NCBI GenBank assembly: GCA_003952965.2
Contig: RXIC02000112.1
Location: forward strand, 1-64,000
Length of the DNA stretch: 64,000 nucleotides
Source of the DNA: Morella rubra
Taxonomy: Eukaryota; Streptophyta; Magnoliopsida; Fagales; Myricaceae
Direction of reading: 5' to 3'
Below the pieces are notes generated by a model. The model saw nothing but the letters and a program-made list of their open reading frames with translations. It was not told the DNA's origin and ran no database searches. The position numbers were made by a program, and so were the translations under genes. Position 1 is the first letter of the stretch, and each line of letters starts with the position of its first letter. This document shows positions 40,638 through 53,222 of the stretch, piece by piece.

Positions 40638-41283
40638 AATGGCTTATTTGAGACAGATAGTGTCGAAGAACCGTTCTTGTGGACTGGTGGCTAGAAGAAA
40701 GATAGCATTCTCGTTAGATTTTGTTGTTGTGGCATTTGCTGTGCGATATTACTCCAGGGATGAAGCGAAGTCCATGAGCTGTAAGAGTGCCCAACGCCAT
40801 TGAAGTTGAGTTTAATAAAAAAGGATCATTAGCCAAAGCAGTTTCCAGGGGGAAATCGAAATAGCAAATTTTGCCTAGTTGTTGGCTTGAATAAGGATAT
40901 TTGAAGAAGGTCCTGCCACTTTTGTGCAAGTGGCGATTCTCAAGTCCCAAGCCTGTATACGTGGTAGGAAGAGACATCATTGTACCACAGAATGGCGTCT
41001 TACTGATATTATAATCAAACTATTTGTTGCAATTTTCAAGTTGGATGAAGTTTTCCTGAAATATACTGTTTCTTAACCCGTTAAATTGGGGATTTTGATT
41101 CTCAGAACTTCGTGAGAAAAATTCCATTGCGAATATGATGTTGGATGAATTGCTCAGTCCGTTTGTGGAACTGTCCTCTTAATGATGGAAGAGTCAACTC
41201 AATAATAGAAACTTTTCGCTCCCTTGTATTTTCAAGTGTTAAATATGCTTTACATTTTCTAACTATGACGATGTTGATATATT

Positions 41284-41462
41284 GGTGGTGTTTGACTGTG
41301 AAAATGTTTTGATGTTTAAAATGTTCGAGGGTGTTAGAGTTGATGAAAAAAAAAAGAAAAATTATTTAAATGAATTTTTTATATTTATTTATTTTTTGAT
41401 TTTTGGGAAGGAGTAGAAATTTTGGAAGCTGGGTCTTAAAATTTTGGCTCCCAAACACCACC
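41284..41462. mobile_element. Candidate MITE
   Basis: Ends GGTGGTGTTTG and CAAACACCACC are perfect inverted repeats 179 bp apart, with an AT-rich non-coding interior. Flanks ATT and TTA do not give a certain target duplication. Confidence 0.6.
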
Positions 41463-41939
41463 TTATCTATTATTTTTGTCATCTACCAATTATTGATTTT
41501 AGACATTTTAATTTGGATGGAAAATGATTTTTGGGGCGCGAAATGACAATTTTATCCTTATTATTTTTTTTGCCCGTGACCATTTTATTAGGGTAAAATT
41601 GTAATTTTGAGAAAAAAATAGATATTTATGCAAAGTATTATCTCTATTTTCAATTAAGCTCTATTTATTTTTTGATATCAATCATAGCTCATCTTTCTTC
41701 AACGTAGTTTACTTTCTAAAACTAGTGAATCTTCTTTCCCAACCTACCTCTCTCAGTCTCTCACTCAACAATCCCCACTCTCCCTCTCTCTTGAAGGCTC
41801 TCAATTCTCGCATCTTCTGCCATTGTCAATTTCCTTTTTTACTCTCTCAAAAATTTTATCTCGGTACTCTCCTAATCTTGCTCTCTATGCGTCTCGAAAG
41901 GAGACTCATCTTTGTTCCTCCATCCTCTAAGCCATCGAA

Positions 41940-42171
41940 GGCTATGTTTAGTTAACTCTTAAAAAATTTTTAAAAATTTTTCACAATCACTTTTTTATCA
42001 ATTATAATACTTTTTTACAAACTTCAAAATTTTTTTGAATAATTTTTAACATATTTTTTACAAATTCTAATAACTTTTAACAAACTTTTCACCAATTTAA
42101 AGAATCTACACTACCTCCAACAAAAACAAATATAAAAAAAAAAAAAATTTAAAACCAAACCAAACATAGCC
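41940..42171. mobile_element. Candidate MITE related to 27018-27215
   Basis: Ends GGCTATGTTTAG and CCAAACATAGCC are inverted repeats nearly identical to the termini at 27018-27215. The interior is AT-rich and carries several ACAAACTT/AATTTTT variants. Flanking duplication not clear. Confidence 0.6.
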
Positions 42172-43879
42172 AAACAATTTTCAAATCAGTGATTCGAGCA
42201 CAACTGATGTAAGATATCTATAATTTCGTTGTTTTCTCCACAAAAATTTGGTTCAGCAGTGGATTTTCTTCTAGATCTAGACCCATTAGGCGGCTGTGCA
42301 TACTTATTGACGCTTGAGACTTGTATTGGAAGCTCTCTAGACCAAGGACAGAATACAATATAATTAGATTCCATCTTATGGGAGTTTGAGAATTACGGAC
42401 TGGCTGTTCATGGGAGAGAATTTAGTCTCGGTTTGATATTTGAAAACCACCACGAAGGCTTATTCGTGCCAAGTTTTGCTGTTTTGAAAGATTGGGTTTA
42501 GAATTGACAATAGTTGTGGGAAAAGATGTGAGAAATAGTAGCTTATTTGTGCAAAGTTTTGTTGTTTTGAAAGATCTGGGTGATGTTCGTTTTTATGTTT
42601 TTTTTAGGATTTGTATCCTACTTTTATTTTTACAATCCAAACATCATAACACATACGTATTTTAATACAGCACTTTATTACCTTTTTTATACACATCAAT
42701 CATTTTTAACAATTCTTTCTTATCTTTAACACCACCTAAATATTCATAATTTCATCAAAATCTTAAAAAAAACATTCTGACATCCACATACTATTTAATT
42801 GGCGGAGATTGATGTTGGTCTAGAATTGGCGATAGTTATGAAAAAAGATGTGGCAATTAGTGGGTTTGGAAGATCATATATTGATGTGCAAGCAAAAATC
42901 AATTTAATTTTGAAAGAAAAAGTTGAAGTGGACACGTAGGACAAAGACAAGTCAAGTGAAAAACAAATTTTGTCTAATTCAACATTATCGAAAATCAAGG
43001 TGGCATAAAAAAAGAGATTGAACTAGTTTTGAACTAGAGGTTGAGTAATTAGTGAGAAATATGGGGGTGAGTTTGGTTGCGACCTCGGATTGGATCAAGA
43101 AACACTTCTTCTTTTTTCCAGTGATTAAATTGTTTTATTTTTTCAATTCTGTGCTCCATAAATCTTTCGAGCAGAATCAATTTATCGTCTTTCAAGCTGG
43201 ACTTATGAGGCATTATTCCTTCCAACCCAAGATATGTCACGGGCTGATAATCTATTGGGCTAATATATCCTCTCTCTTATTGTTTTTGTATTAATGGACT
43301 GGGTTGTGTTTGAGAGTCAAAATTTTAGGGAGATTAAAATTTAAGGGTATTGAATTTGGTGAAAAAGTGAAGAGAGAGATGATTTTTTATATTTATTATA
43401 GTAAAAGTAGTAATAATCTGATAGAGAGAGAGATTACATTTAATTTTTTTTTGTGTTAAAATTTTGGCTTAATATTCCTATTGATCCCTGGGGTTTAACG
43501 TTTTCCCAATTTGGTCCTCAGGGTTCAATTCGTTCCACACTAATCCCTGGGCTCTTTCACATTTTGCATCCAGTTCATCCGTCAAGTCAGGCCCAGAGCT
43601 TTAACGGAGAATTCGAACGTTGCAGACGGAGTCCACCTCAAGTGCGATGAAATAGCGACATGTGTCCCCTATTTTTTTTCATTTTCCGCAAAACCACAAA
43701 AAAAGCCATGTCGTTAAAATTAAAAGTCACGTCTGTAAAATTAATGGGCAAAGCTGTAAATTTCTACTGCTGCCCATGAGACCCACGAAATAGAAAAATC
43801 CCCAAAACCTAACCTAATCCCCAAATTGAAATCCCAACAAGAACCTAAAGCTTCACTTCACGCAGGGGTAGTCATTGCA

Positions 43880-44412
43880 GGACACATTGTACCGAGGAAC
43901 AATCTGTTTATCAAAATTTACACCCAGATACTCGTGAACATCAACCAAGCGACCAACATCGAATTTCATCCTATGCACCAAAAACTCGATCTTCTTCTCA
44001 ATGTCCTCTATCTCATCTCATATAGAATCAGAGCCTTGGCTCTTTCCATAACACCTTAAAAGCTTCTCTACGAATCAACCCAAGTTTGCATAAGCAGTCA
44101 ACTCTTACTTTTACTTGAAACCCAACTCTAAATGCTCCTTCAATAAAAATATTCTCCTTGATCGGCTCCCGGCATTTCAAAGTCTTCAGCAACTCCAAAC
44201 ACTGTGAAAGTTCCCCTAATTCCATACTAAGAATTTTGGGTTCCCTAACAATCTCTTTCCTAACTAAATCCTCCCCAAACCCCATATCTCCGAACTCAAG
44301 AAGCAGAGGCTTTAACCTATCTTCGACCCCAAATCTTAATACACCAGGACACGAACAAAAGAACCGATCAATTCATTCCTTGGAATCCCAATATTCATAA
44401 ATAGACCTGCCC
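43880..44412 (-). pseudogene. mTERF-family pseudogene fragment
   Basis: On the minus strand the frame from 44285 to 44028 encodes typical plant mTERF sequence, with GFGEDLVRKEIVREPKIL and CREPIKENIF and the repeating leucine-rich helices of organelle transcription termination factors. Upstream, the same frame carries RFGVEDRLKPLLLEFGDM and, earlier, an in-frame stop. Downstream, after a frameshift, IEKKIEFLVHRMKFDVGRLVD and VNFDKQIVPRYNV can be read. So at least one stop and one frameshift interrupt a fragment of roughly 175 codons. No introns are seen. The parent gene is not in this window. Confidence 0.8.
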
Positions 44413-44427
44413 TATGTACACCTACTT
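44403..44427 (+). repeat. 25-bp direct repeat, copy 1
   Basis: AGACCTGCCCTATGTACACC plus CTACTT, beginning at the upstream edge of the mTERF fragment. An identical copy lies at 44809-44833. Confidence 0.85.
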
Positions 44428-44808
44428 GATAGGCTTTGAAATGAGAAGAAAGTTCGAACGCCAATGGATTTTTTTTTTTTGTTCTTAGGTTCATCTTTTA
44501 ATATTGAGATAATATATTTTAAATGTTAGACATAACTATGTTTGAATTTTTAAAAATATATTTTTGTAATGATTAATAAATTTAAAAAAAAAAAAAAAAT
44601 AGCCTTCCGAAGATGCAAGTGAAAACGAATGGTTGAAAAGAAAAATTTTTGTGAGAATAGTTATTTTTAATTTTTAAGTTATCTCTCACAGAAACTGAAA
44701 GCTAATGATTACATATAATTTTGTTATTAAAGATTTATTTTAATATGAAATCATATTTGAATTAAGAAACGATTTGAAATAACAAAAATATTTTCAAAAT
44801 CATTAAAC

Positions 44809-44833
44809 AGACCTGCCCTATGTACACCTACTT
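44809..44833 (+). repeat. 25-bp direct repeat, copy 2
   Basis: Identical to 44403-44427, 406 bp downstream. The AT-rich insert between them holds a T run (44469-44480) and an A run (about 44585-44600). Confidence 0.85.
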
Positions 44834-45163
44834 AACGAGGTGGGAGGCACTCTTACGCCATTTTTATTTTCTACTAGTTTTTAAATATTTGTTTTATACT
44901 TGTACATGCAATATTATTTTCCGTCCTAACAGTCAAACCAAAACTCAAATTGCAACCAGCCATCTTTTCCTCGTTTATCTTGAGGCAAAAAACGAACCTG
45001 CACATGACAGGACAAAAGCGCTTCAAACGTGCAGGAGCCAAGTATAGAACATCCGATTTAGGAAAAAAAAGTATAGAACATCCGAAGTCAAGAAAGGTCG
45101 CTTGCTTGAGCTGATAAAAAATCAGAGACCACACTCCGTGTTGTACCATAGAGAGAGGGAGAG

Positions 45164-47502
45164 ATGGGGAAGTCAGAGCTGATACTCGCGCTTTGTTTGG
45201 GTTTTCTGGGTCTGTGCAACGCGATCGAATCGCCACAGTACACGGTGGTGCACTCGGAATCGGACTTCGAGATCAGGCTTTACAGAGAGGCCGCCTGGAT
45301 GTCTGCTCCCGTTAAAGATATATCCTTCGTCAAGGCCACCAGGCTTGGTTTCCATAGGTGCATACTTTAGCCCTCTTTGTTTGGTTGCTATTAAAACATC
45401 CGAAGTACAATATTAAATAAATCGATTAATTTGAATTAAGGAAACGATTTGACAGGACCACACTCCTGTGATGTACCACTGAGAGAGGGTTTAAATTCCG
45501 GGGGACCCAGAGCTGATATAAATTATTTGTTTAATTTTGAGCTGATTTCTGTGTAGTTTGATCAATCGCCACAGTACACGGTGGTGCACTCGGAATCGGA
45601 CTTCGAGATCAGGCTTTACAGAGAGGCCGCCTGGATGTCTGCTCCCGTTAAAGATATATCCTTCGTCAAGGCCACCAGGCTTGGTTTCCATAGGTGCATA
45701 CTTTAGCCCTCTTTGTTTGGTTGCTATTTAAGTGTGTGGGAAAATAGGAAGAAGAATCTTGGGGTTTTGTTTTGATCTTCTTTTTCTGTAGTACTAGTAC
45801 TCTGTTTTCGACAAAGGGTATGGTCAGTTGAATTTATAAGTTAGATTGATTTAATCGAGGTTATAGTTTTCTGATTTCTGTTTGGTTGAAGAAAAATTAT
45901 GGGACAATGGAAAGAGTTTGACTGGGGCCTTGGTTTCTCTTCTGAATCTGAACTAAGGTTTAAATTCCAGGGGACCCGCTAAAATATAAATTATGTAAAT
46001 TGTAATTGGAGATTTAGTTTTCATTTTTTGGACTCGATTTTCTCAGGAGCCGAACAAGTAGGTGTAAAATAATTTGCTAGCGAAAAAGAAACAAAGATTG
46101 TTGTGGGTTTTCGTGTATTGTGTTTATAGTTGATTGGATGAGATGATGTGTCTCCTTACATGTTATATTAAATTCAAGTTCACAATCTTTTAGCATGTGA
46201 TGCTCTATCACCGTCAGTAGTTTGGTCGGATTTTCTCTTGGTTCTTGAAACTTGATAGGGAATCCTTACAAGTGCAGAAGCTGTGTAAGGATTTAGGAAC
46301 TGCAGTTTGATAAATAAGCAGGCTCAGAAAGAGTACAAACTGAGCTGTATTTCAGTTTCAGATGGATGTTTTGGGGATACTTTGGAGGATTATTTTCGAT
46401 TACATGATTTGGTGACTCATGAGGCTGTAGCTATCGAGAATTATGTTAGCCGTAGGTTGTTCCTTTCTTCATTTGGCGTCCTTTTATCTTTCCTTGCAAC
46501 GTGTTCAAAAAAACCAGGTGCAAATCAACCTCAGGAACATCTAAGTTTTGGAATGGAAATGTGGGAAGCAACGAGCAATGCATTTCTAAACCTCAAGTTT
46601 AGATATCTGAAACAAAGTAAGCCATCTAGAGATGGTTTTAAGTGTGGTCCAGAGGAGACAAAACGACTGCGATAACAGCCTATTTAAATGACGACCAGTG
46701 GACTATTGGCTTTTGGTTTTCATGGTGCCTCTTTACATGACCAGGAGAACAAAGGCTGGAGGGAGCAGCCTCTTCCTCGGTCTCACCAATATCACCATCA
46801 GTGCAACATGCAACCTTCTTCAGCAGCATTGACACCTTGTGCGGATTTCTGTTCAAACTGAAGAGAAACTGTGTCAAAAGATGATGTAGTGGGAGGAACT
46901 TGTTGTACATCAATAGAGAACATAGATTTATTCTTACACAGTATCTACAATATCATGAAAATGTTCATAAAGCCTATAAGTACACTCTTTTCTTAATTTC
47001 AGACCTCCCTCATTTTGCTAGAAATTTATTGTGCTTGATCTCTCACAGGTTGTTCCAGTACATCCAAGGTGCCAATCTGAATTTCTCTCGGATTGCAATG
47101 ACAGCTCCTGTTTTGACAAGCATTGTCCCGGAAGCTGGCCCGCTGCATTCATCAGCGTATTTTGTCCGACTGTACTTGCCCGTAAAGTTCCAAGCCAGCC
47201 CTCCACTCCCGCTCCCAGAATTGAACCTGAAACCATTTGCATGGACCGGTCACTGCATTGCTGTCAGGACGTTCTCTGGATTTGCAAGGGATTGGAACAT
47301 TGTTAAAGAGGCAGAGAAACTTAGCATTAGCTTGAGCAGGTCTCCGTGGGCAAATTCAACTTCTTCTGGAAGTAGTTATGCCTACTCGATTGCACAGTAT
47401 AATTCTCCATTCAGGATTATTGGGCGCGTAAATGAGGTTTGGGTGGATATTGAGGCACCTGGATTAGATGGCTGTATATCCACTGGAGTTGCTTCATACT
47501 AA
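45164..47502 (+). CDS. SOUL haem-binding family protein, secreted
   Basis: SOUL/HBP-type tetrapyrrole-binding protein; plant members bind haem or protoporphyrin and are proposed carriers. Two exons, 45164-45357 and 47049-47502, joined in phase 2 (CAT AG|G), give 215 residues. A signal peptide (MGKSELILALCLGFLGLCNA) precedes the SOUL domain (about 25-212), which includes YTVVHSESDFEIRLYREAAW, the RLFQYIQGANLNFSRIAMTAPV motif and a terminal ISTGVASY. The first intron is 1.7 kb and contains a second, incomplete copy of exon 1 at 45564-45695. That copy lacks the start codon and signal peptide, and its phase at the 5' side does not fit exon 1, so it is probably not used. An open frame at 46307-46675 in the intron is unassigned. 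Confidence 0.9.
45228..45728 (+). repeat. Gapped tandem duplication of SOUL exon 1
   Basis: 165 bp (45228-45392: most of exon 1 plus the start of intron 1) recur without visible change at 45564-45728. Upstream of the second copy, pieces of the sequence before exon 1 recur in order with parts missing: AACATCCGAAGT (45075; 45397), GACCACACTCC (45126; 45455) and AGAGCTGATA (45175; 45511). Confidence 0.9.
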
Positions 47503-49283
47503 ACTGTAGCCCTGGTGGGCATGACTGCTCAAGCTCCTGCGCTTTGTACTTGGGAGCTAATGGAACATATGTTAATACGTTTTCAATTCCCCGTCTTCAT
47601 GTATAAATGCAATCTGTAATATTATGTAAAACTTATGATGCTTTGACTCCATTACTTGTATGCGCATAAATAAAAAGATTTGTTGTGTACAATCGTTGGA
47701 GTAGTCTATGATTCTAACTATTTGCCATGCCGTCAGGTAATTACTAATTTCTCTTCAGGAGGAAATTACGTAAAGGGCGTGTTCGGCGGCTAAAGAAATT
47801 CACCTTTTTGATTAACATTTTTTAACATAAAAAATTTACAACCAAACATTCAAATTAATCTCAAAAAATTCTAACACAAACTATAACACTTTTTCGCGCA
47901 AACTTTAATCCATTTTAAAAAGAAAATTCTATCAAAAATCTCTATATTTTCTTTCACTAAATTCTAATATCTTTTTATTAAAAAATTCTATCAAATCATA
48001 TCTCTCTACACTTTTTACAAATTATAATAATAAAAAAAAATCTACAATCAAATATCTTTAAAAAATTTCATCAATTCTTTACAAATCTCAAAAAAGAGCT
48101 CTAATTTACTTAAATATTCACACTACTATCAAATTTTCTACAAATTTGAAGAATTTTTTTGCAACTGAACATAAACAAACGACTGGATCAGCATGTTGTT
48201 GCTCTATTTCCCAGTTTCATTTCTTTTATATAGTAGGCAGTATAGAGAGCATATTATGGCTTGTAAGGATTCAATCAAAATAAACAATTATCACGCCCAA
48301 AAAAAGGGACAATACAAAATGGCTGAACAAATTTTTTTTTTTTTTTTTTTTTAGGGACAGAGAGAAGACAAGCCCATCAAATACCCAACCAAACCTATGG
48401 GACACCCTTAATCAATTTTTCTACTTTGACCAGTGTGGGACACCACTTGGATTACTTTTTATTTTTCTAAGGTAAATAGGAAAAAGGGAAATAATCACAC
48501 AGTCAGAAAATACGGACAATCAACGTTGAAGTGACATCGATATACCGGGATAACCGTCCTTGGAACTTTTGAGGCTTGAGCCTCCGAGTAACCTCAGAGT
48601 TCATAATGCATGTCGTTAGTAAGTGACGCAAAAGAGTTAAATGCTTCACTTTGAAGTGAGCCCCTATGTCTTTATTGCTACAAAAACCAGTTAAGATTAT
48701 GGGGTTGTTCCATCTTGCTTCTAAGCCAAGTCATATAATGCGCTGGTTTTGTAGGTACCACAGAACACTACTCTGCAAGGAATAGCGCCCTGATGCTTGT
48801 AGAACATGCAGTGTGCACTGCCATAAACTGCCATAAAGGAACTTTATTGCCATCCGTATAGTATTGGTCTAGTGGGGTATGGAGTTTCAAAAACTTATCG
48901 CTGTCAAAACAATTAGGACCTCTTCATAAAAGTGAATCCACAACGACATACCCTGCAGAAGACTGTCCTTGAACTCTGTGACTAACATAGAATCTTGATC
49001 AAGCTTGGGGCCAAAGCGCAATCTAAAACTTGTTCTAAAAATTAGGTTGCCATGACATGAACCAAGTGCCAAGATATATAGTTTTTCAAATGCTTAATGT
49101 GCTGACTAGTCTAGCTGGGGCACATGCAAACCTCGGTCTTTACAATCGGAACCTTTTCTAACATGTGCTGTGTTTGTATTCAACCTAAAAGAATGAATGA
49201 ATTGCAGCTGTACAAAAACAATACAGAAAGGAACACACTTCACTTGGTCTCATTGTACCTCTGCACACCTATAGCCACACAAA
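47503..49283. other. Intergenic between SOUL and apyrase genes
   Basis: SOUL 3' UTR, then an AT-rich stretch (47790-48180) rich in ATTCTAACA-type strings like those in the MITE-containing spacers, a run of about 22 T (48331-48352), and non-coding sequence that is probably the apyrase 3' UTR from about 49100. No gene recognised. Confidence 0.55.
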
Positions 49284-51629
49284 TTAGTTCGGTCGGTGTT
49301 TTGCCTGACCATAAGATGGCAAAGATTCCCCAGTAGCAGCGACCTTCTTGCTTGGCAAAGGCAGCTTGATTTTGGTCCAATAAAGGATAAACAGAAGGCA
49401 TAGAAGTAATACAAACAGAAGAACAGGAGAGGACATGATCTCCATGTTCTTAAAGATAGAAATGCTAGTATGAGCTTGGGTAGTTCTCGAAAATAACTTT
49501 TCATCTTCAACCAATGCAGCCCCAAGCGTCCAAGAAACATCACCTGGACCAAATATTATCTCTTTATCACCAAGACACAGAGCATCCTCAATGAGTGATG
49601 CCATGTAAGGAACCCAGAAGCAATATTGTCCACCATAGTTTGGGGTTCTGGAAATTCTACTCGAGTTAGCCCATGATCTAGAGCATAACTGCTGCCCTTC
49701 CTCCAAAAGCTTTGTCAAGTTAGCTCTTGGACTCAAATTTAACATGCTGTAAACAGCAAAAAAATCCATAAAGCATGAAAGCCGTGCGTGCAAGGGGTGA
49801 GCAACAGCTGTCGAATTAATGGTATCACTGCCTGCAGATCACAAAAGGGGTTCAAAACGTGAACGCTAGCAGATAAATCCTACAAAACCCTTAGTAAAAA
49901 GAAATGAGCAATCACCGAATCAGAGACAGCATATAATGTATGAACTGTTATGGCAATGAAAAAGGGAAATAGACACTTCTTTATAATCATTGAAAGTGGA
50001 AACCCACCAACCACTATTTATTATCATAAGAAGCAAATGGGCAATGCCGACTCAACATTGAAAACAGTGATGCCCTTACAAAAAGAAGGTAGCTTTATGT
50101 TTCAACTTCACCAAACATGTGCTGCTTGGCAGTTGCTGTAGCATGAGTGATAATTAAGTTTCTATGATCATAAGTATAGCAATCATTGAGAATAGATGGC
50201 ATATACCATCCTCTTCTGAGATGCTTAATTGTTCAAATCAAACTGCATAATCTTTGTTAAATGACAGCTTAAAGCTTAAATCTAATACTTGCAATACTAA
50301 TGACAGCTCAAGTTTTACAGTGAAATTTGTAGCAAATATGAAAACCTACTGAACCCTGAACCCAGAACACTATTGAAAGCTCATGAACATATAAATTAAG
50401 TTAAACAGATACTTATTTTGTAGTGTCAAGAATATATTCATTTTCAGCCACTGAGGTTGGAATGTACAGCAGTGCTCACCACTATAAGAAGATGAGCTTG
50501 CTTTACAGTTTGTACCAACTGCTGGTTGTGACCAATCTAAACTCCTTGACTTGATAGCAGCTGCCTTTGCAAGTTCTTTACATCGCTCCCAATTGGGGTC
50601 ACCAACCAGATATAAAGAAGGAAATACAGCTTTCAATGGTTGACTACTCAAAATTTCCTGATTAGTGGCATTAAGCCTTCGGCAACCTGAGCAGGTATAG
50701 TTTTGAGCAACGTCAGAACCAAGACAAGGATGTCTGACTTCTAATGTCTTACCAGTAGTTTCTCTGAACCTCTGTGCTTGACTGAGCATGACAATACTTC
50801 GATCAAATGCCTCATTCAAACCAAATGCTGGCAATGAGTATGCTAAAATCTGATGTTTCATCAGAATGGAACCAATCTTTGATATCACCATGTCTGCACC
50901 TTGTCTTGCTTCTTCTATTTCCATCACAACCTGCAATGAGGAACCTCCCAGATCAATAAGGCCCAAAGTGGGTGACCTGGAATGATTTCTGAAGCTCCCC
51001 ATTTTATAGTTCAGAGCAACCCAACCATAATAAGCTTCTTCTTTGCCACTCAACACCCTTATCCAGCTCTTCCTATACAAAAAGGTGTGCTCCTTCACCA
51101 CAGCCTCCACATCCTCCAAAACACGCCTAGCATTCTCAATTGCCAACTTCCTTAAGCCAGCAGTACCTAAAACAAAAATAGGGGTGTCTCCGTGTCTTTC
51201 ATGAGGTACTACCTGTTCTGCCCAAGCAATCAAGGGTTCCAAAGATGCTCTCACCCCGGAGGAGTTACCACAAAATTTGTCCAACCCGGGCTCAGTTTGC
51301 ATACAGTGATACTGACAAGAATTCTTCCAAAGCGAACTCTTGGTTGTATTGTCAGGATAAGAATGCAACAAAAGAGGAAAGTTCATGCTACTTGCACTTC
51401 CTGTCATCCACTCATATACATTCACTCGCGTCCCCGTGCTTCCACAGTCCACAACCACAGTAAAATACGACCCCATAAATACATTACCGCCTTTTCTTAT
51501 GTTAAATGCAAAATAAACGCCAATCAATAGCACCACAACCAAAATGATGATACTTTTTTTTGACACCCGTTGATACCGAGTAAACCTTGAAATTGAGAGC
51601 TTAACTTTTGACGGTGAATTGCGTTCCAT
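49284..51629 (-). CDS. Membrane-anchored apyrase (GDA1/CD39 family)
   Basis: Nucleoside tri/diphosphatase of the GDA1/CD39 family, closest in architecture to plant APY5/6/7. Two exons (minus), 51629-50480 and 49831-49284, joined in phase 1 (AGT G|GC), give 565 residues. A basic N-terminus leads to a transmembrane segment (about 26-43, SIIILVVVLLIGVYFAF). Apyrase conserved regions are ACR1 DCGSTGTR (61-68, Cys replacing the common Ala), ACR2 LGTAGLR, ACR3 SGKEEAYYGWVALNY and ACR4 LIDLGGSSLQV. A second hydrophobic segment (SSPVLLFVLLLCLLFILYW) lies near the C-terminus, followed by a short basic tail. The domain therefore faces the Golgi lumen or cell exterior. It lacks the long cytosolic tail of Arabidopsis APY7, so APY6-like is more apt. 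The start is the first Met of the open exon. Confidence 0.92.
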
Positions 51630-52900
51630 ATATCCGCTATAAACAAGAACGCTAGTAACTTTTTGCCTTGAAACCTACCTTCAAAAGCCTGTTACTCAAA
51701 GAACGGACTAATGGTAAGAGAAACCCAATTCATCTATAAATATTTGCAAATAATTCAACCCTAATAAGATCCCATATAGTCGCTTTAGACATCACTTAAC
51801 TCCTTAAAATCTCTACTGGGTGTTATATTCAACTCATTTGAGCCAAGGAAACACACGCACAATATAGCAAACTGCATTACAGTCAATGGACTCCTCTTGA
51901 GGCACATATTTTCTAACTTTTTCACTAATAAACAAAGGCTGTGATTGATGCACCGAGAATTTGGAAAATCTGACGAGCTGTGTACCTGAGCTTTTCATTG
52001 GAAATCATGGTTAGCGTCAACTGGATTCATATCAACTAGTTTGCTCCAGAATGATCCCGAATCGGACTGAGGGAGCACAGTACCTTCGTTCGTCATCGAA
52101 AATTGAAACCACAGAAACTGGCCCAGCACTGCGAATCTCTCCGATGGAACCACAAACGGAGACACTGCGACTAGTGCTGCCCCGCACGTGCTCAGTTAAT
52201 TACGTGGCTTTTAGACCAAAGAACTGGATTAGGGCCTACTAACTTAAATAGTGGCTTTCTAATATACATAAACGCTTATTATTATTATTTATTCTTTTTT
52301 GTAATAGCATTATTTATATTCCAATTTAGCCAATTGAATCAGCCTTGTCACCAAATTTTATAAGCCTTTCACTAACCTTTTTTTAATTAATTGAGATTAT
52401 CTTGTCTTTGGACTAGAGGAAAGAAAAAGAATTAGGATTCAATATGTGTAAATTTTTGATAAATAATTGAAGACATATTCGTAAGCAATTTGAATAAGAT
52501 ATCTAATCAAATTGCATGGAGTACGTTAACAAATTTTCTATGCCCTTTCTTGAATGAATTTGTGATTTTGGCTTTTGATTTAAATATAAAAAATCCAAAT
52601 AATTAGACAAATTGTTTCTAATTTTCGTAAACAAATATATGTATTTTAGTAGGGTACGAAAATATTCTTTGTTAATGTATTTTGATTTGTGCAAGTGGAA
52701 CTATATTCGCACACTAGTATTTAGGAAACCCCTTTTTTATTATTTATTATAATCTACATGGCCGGCCTCAACAAAAAAAAAAAAAAGAAAGAAAAAACTA
52801 CATGGCCTGATGGCCTGGATTTGGATTTGCGTTTCTATTTCGCAAGCTATCCTCCGTTTTTTTTTTTTTTAATTCCTGGAAATAAAAGAAAATTAAAAAG
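51630..52900. other. Shared upstream region of apyrase and MOS1
   Basis: The apyrase 5' side (minus) and MOS1 5' side (plus) diverge here. 51630-52250 is moderately GC-rich and may hold the apyrase 5' UTR; 52250-52900 is AT-rich with A and T runs. No exon recognised. Confidence 0.5.
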
Positions 52901-52929
52901 CTATTCTGTTTTTGCGAGAAGGTCCTGTA

Positions 52930-53222
52930 TTATATCATAGTCGCTCTCTCTCTCTCTATAGTCTCTATCTCGCTCTCTCTCTCTCCCCCCCCCCCCCCCT
53001 TCTTCTTCTTCTTCTTCTTCTTCTTCGATCTGAAAGCCCTGTCACTCCCTACTTCCTAGAAGATCTCTCTCTCCCTCTCTTCGAACCTTCTAGCGATCTT
53101 CAGGAACAAGTGAGGTTCCGATCGCGTATTCGTTCGTTTCTCCTCAAGAAAACCAAAAAACTTGTCGGATTTCATTTCTCTCTAGGGTTTCCACTAATCC
53201 TAAGAACCTAGCTTCTTCTCAG
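52930..53222 (+). promoter_or_regulatory. Probable 5' leader of MOS1 with CT and TTC repeats
   Basis: A strongly pyrimidine-rich block: CT microsatellites (52944-52984), a C15 run (52985-52999), a (TTC)n tract (53000-53026) and more CTCT. This is typical of plant 5' UTRs. It ends CTTCTTCTCAG followed by GCAAGT at 53223, which would fit a GC-type donor of a leader intron ending at CTGCAG (54786). No protein is encoded. Confidence 0.45.

Larger units (their letters stand above)
40638..45163. other. Spacer with MITEs and an mTERF pseudogene
   Basis: AT-rich. Holds MITE-like elements at 41284-41462 and 41940-42171, the mTERF pseudogene (43880-44412) and 25-bp direct repeats (44403, 44809). The part 43470-43640 (ATCCCTGGGGTTTAACG ... 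TTTGGTCCTCAGGGTT) resembles a dispersed plant repeat of unknown type. A CT-rich stretch at 41720-41890 has a short frame with no known match. Confidence 0.55.

Noticed and set aside
45564-45695. Second SOUL exon 1 as an alternative coding exon
   Set aside because: It lacks the start codon, and its upstream GTGTAG acceptor would give a phase that does not fit exon 1.
46307-46675. 122-aa frame in the SOUL intron
   Set aside because: The exon 1 to exon 2 protein is continuous without it and it matches no family.
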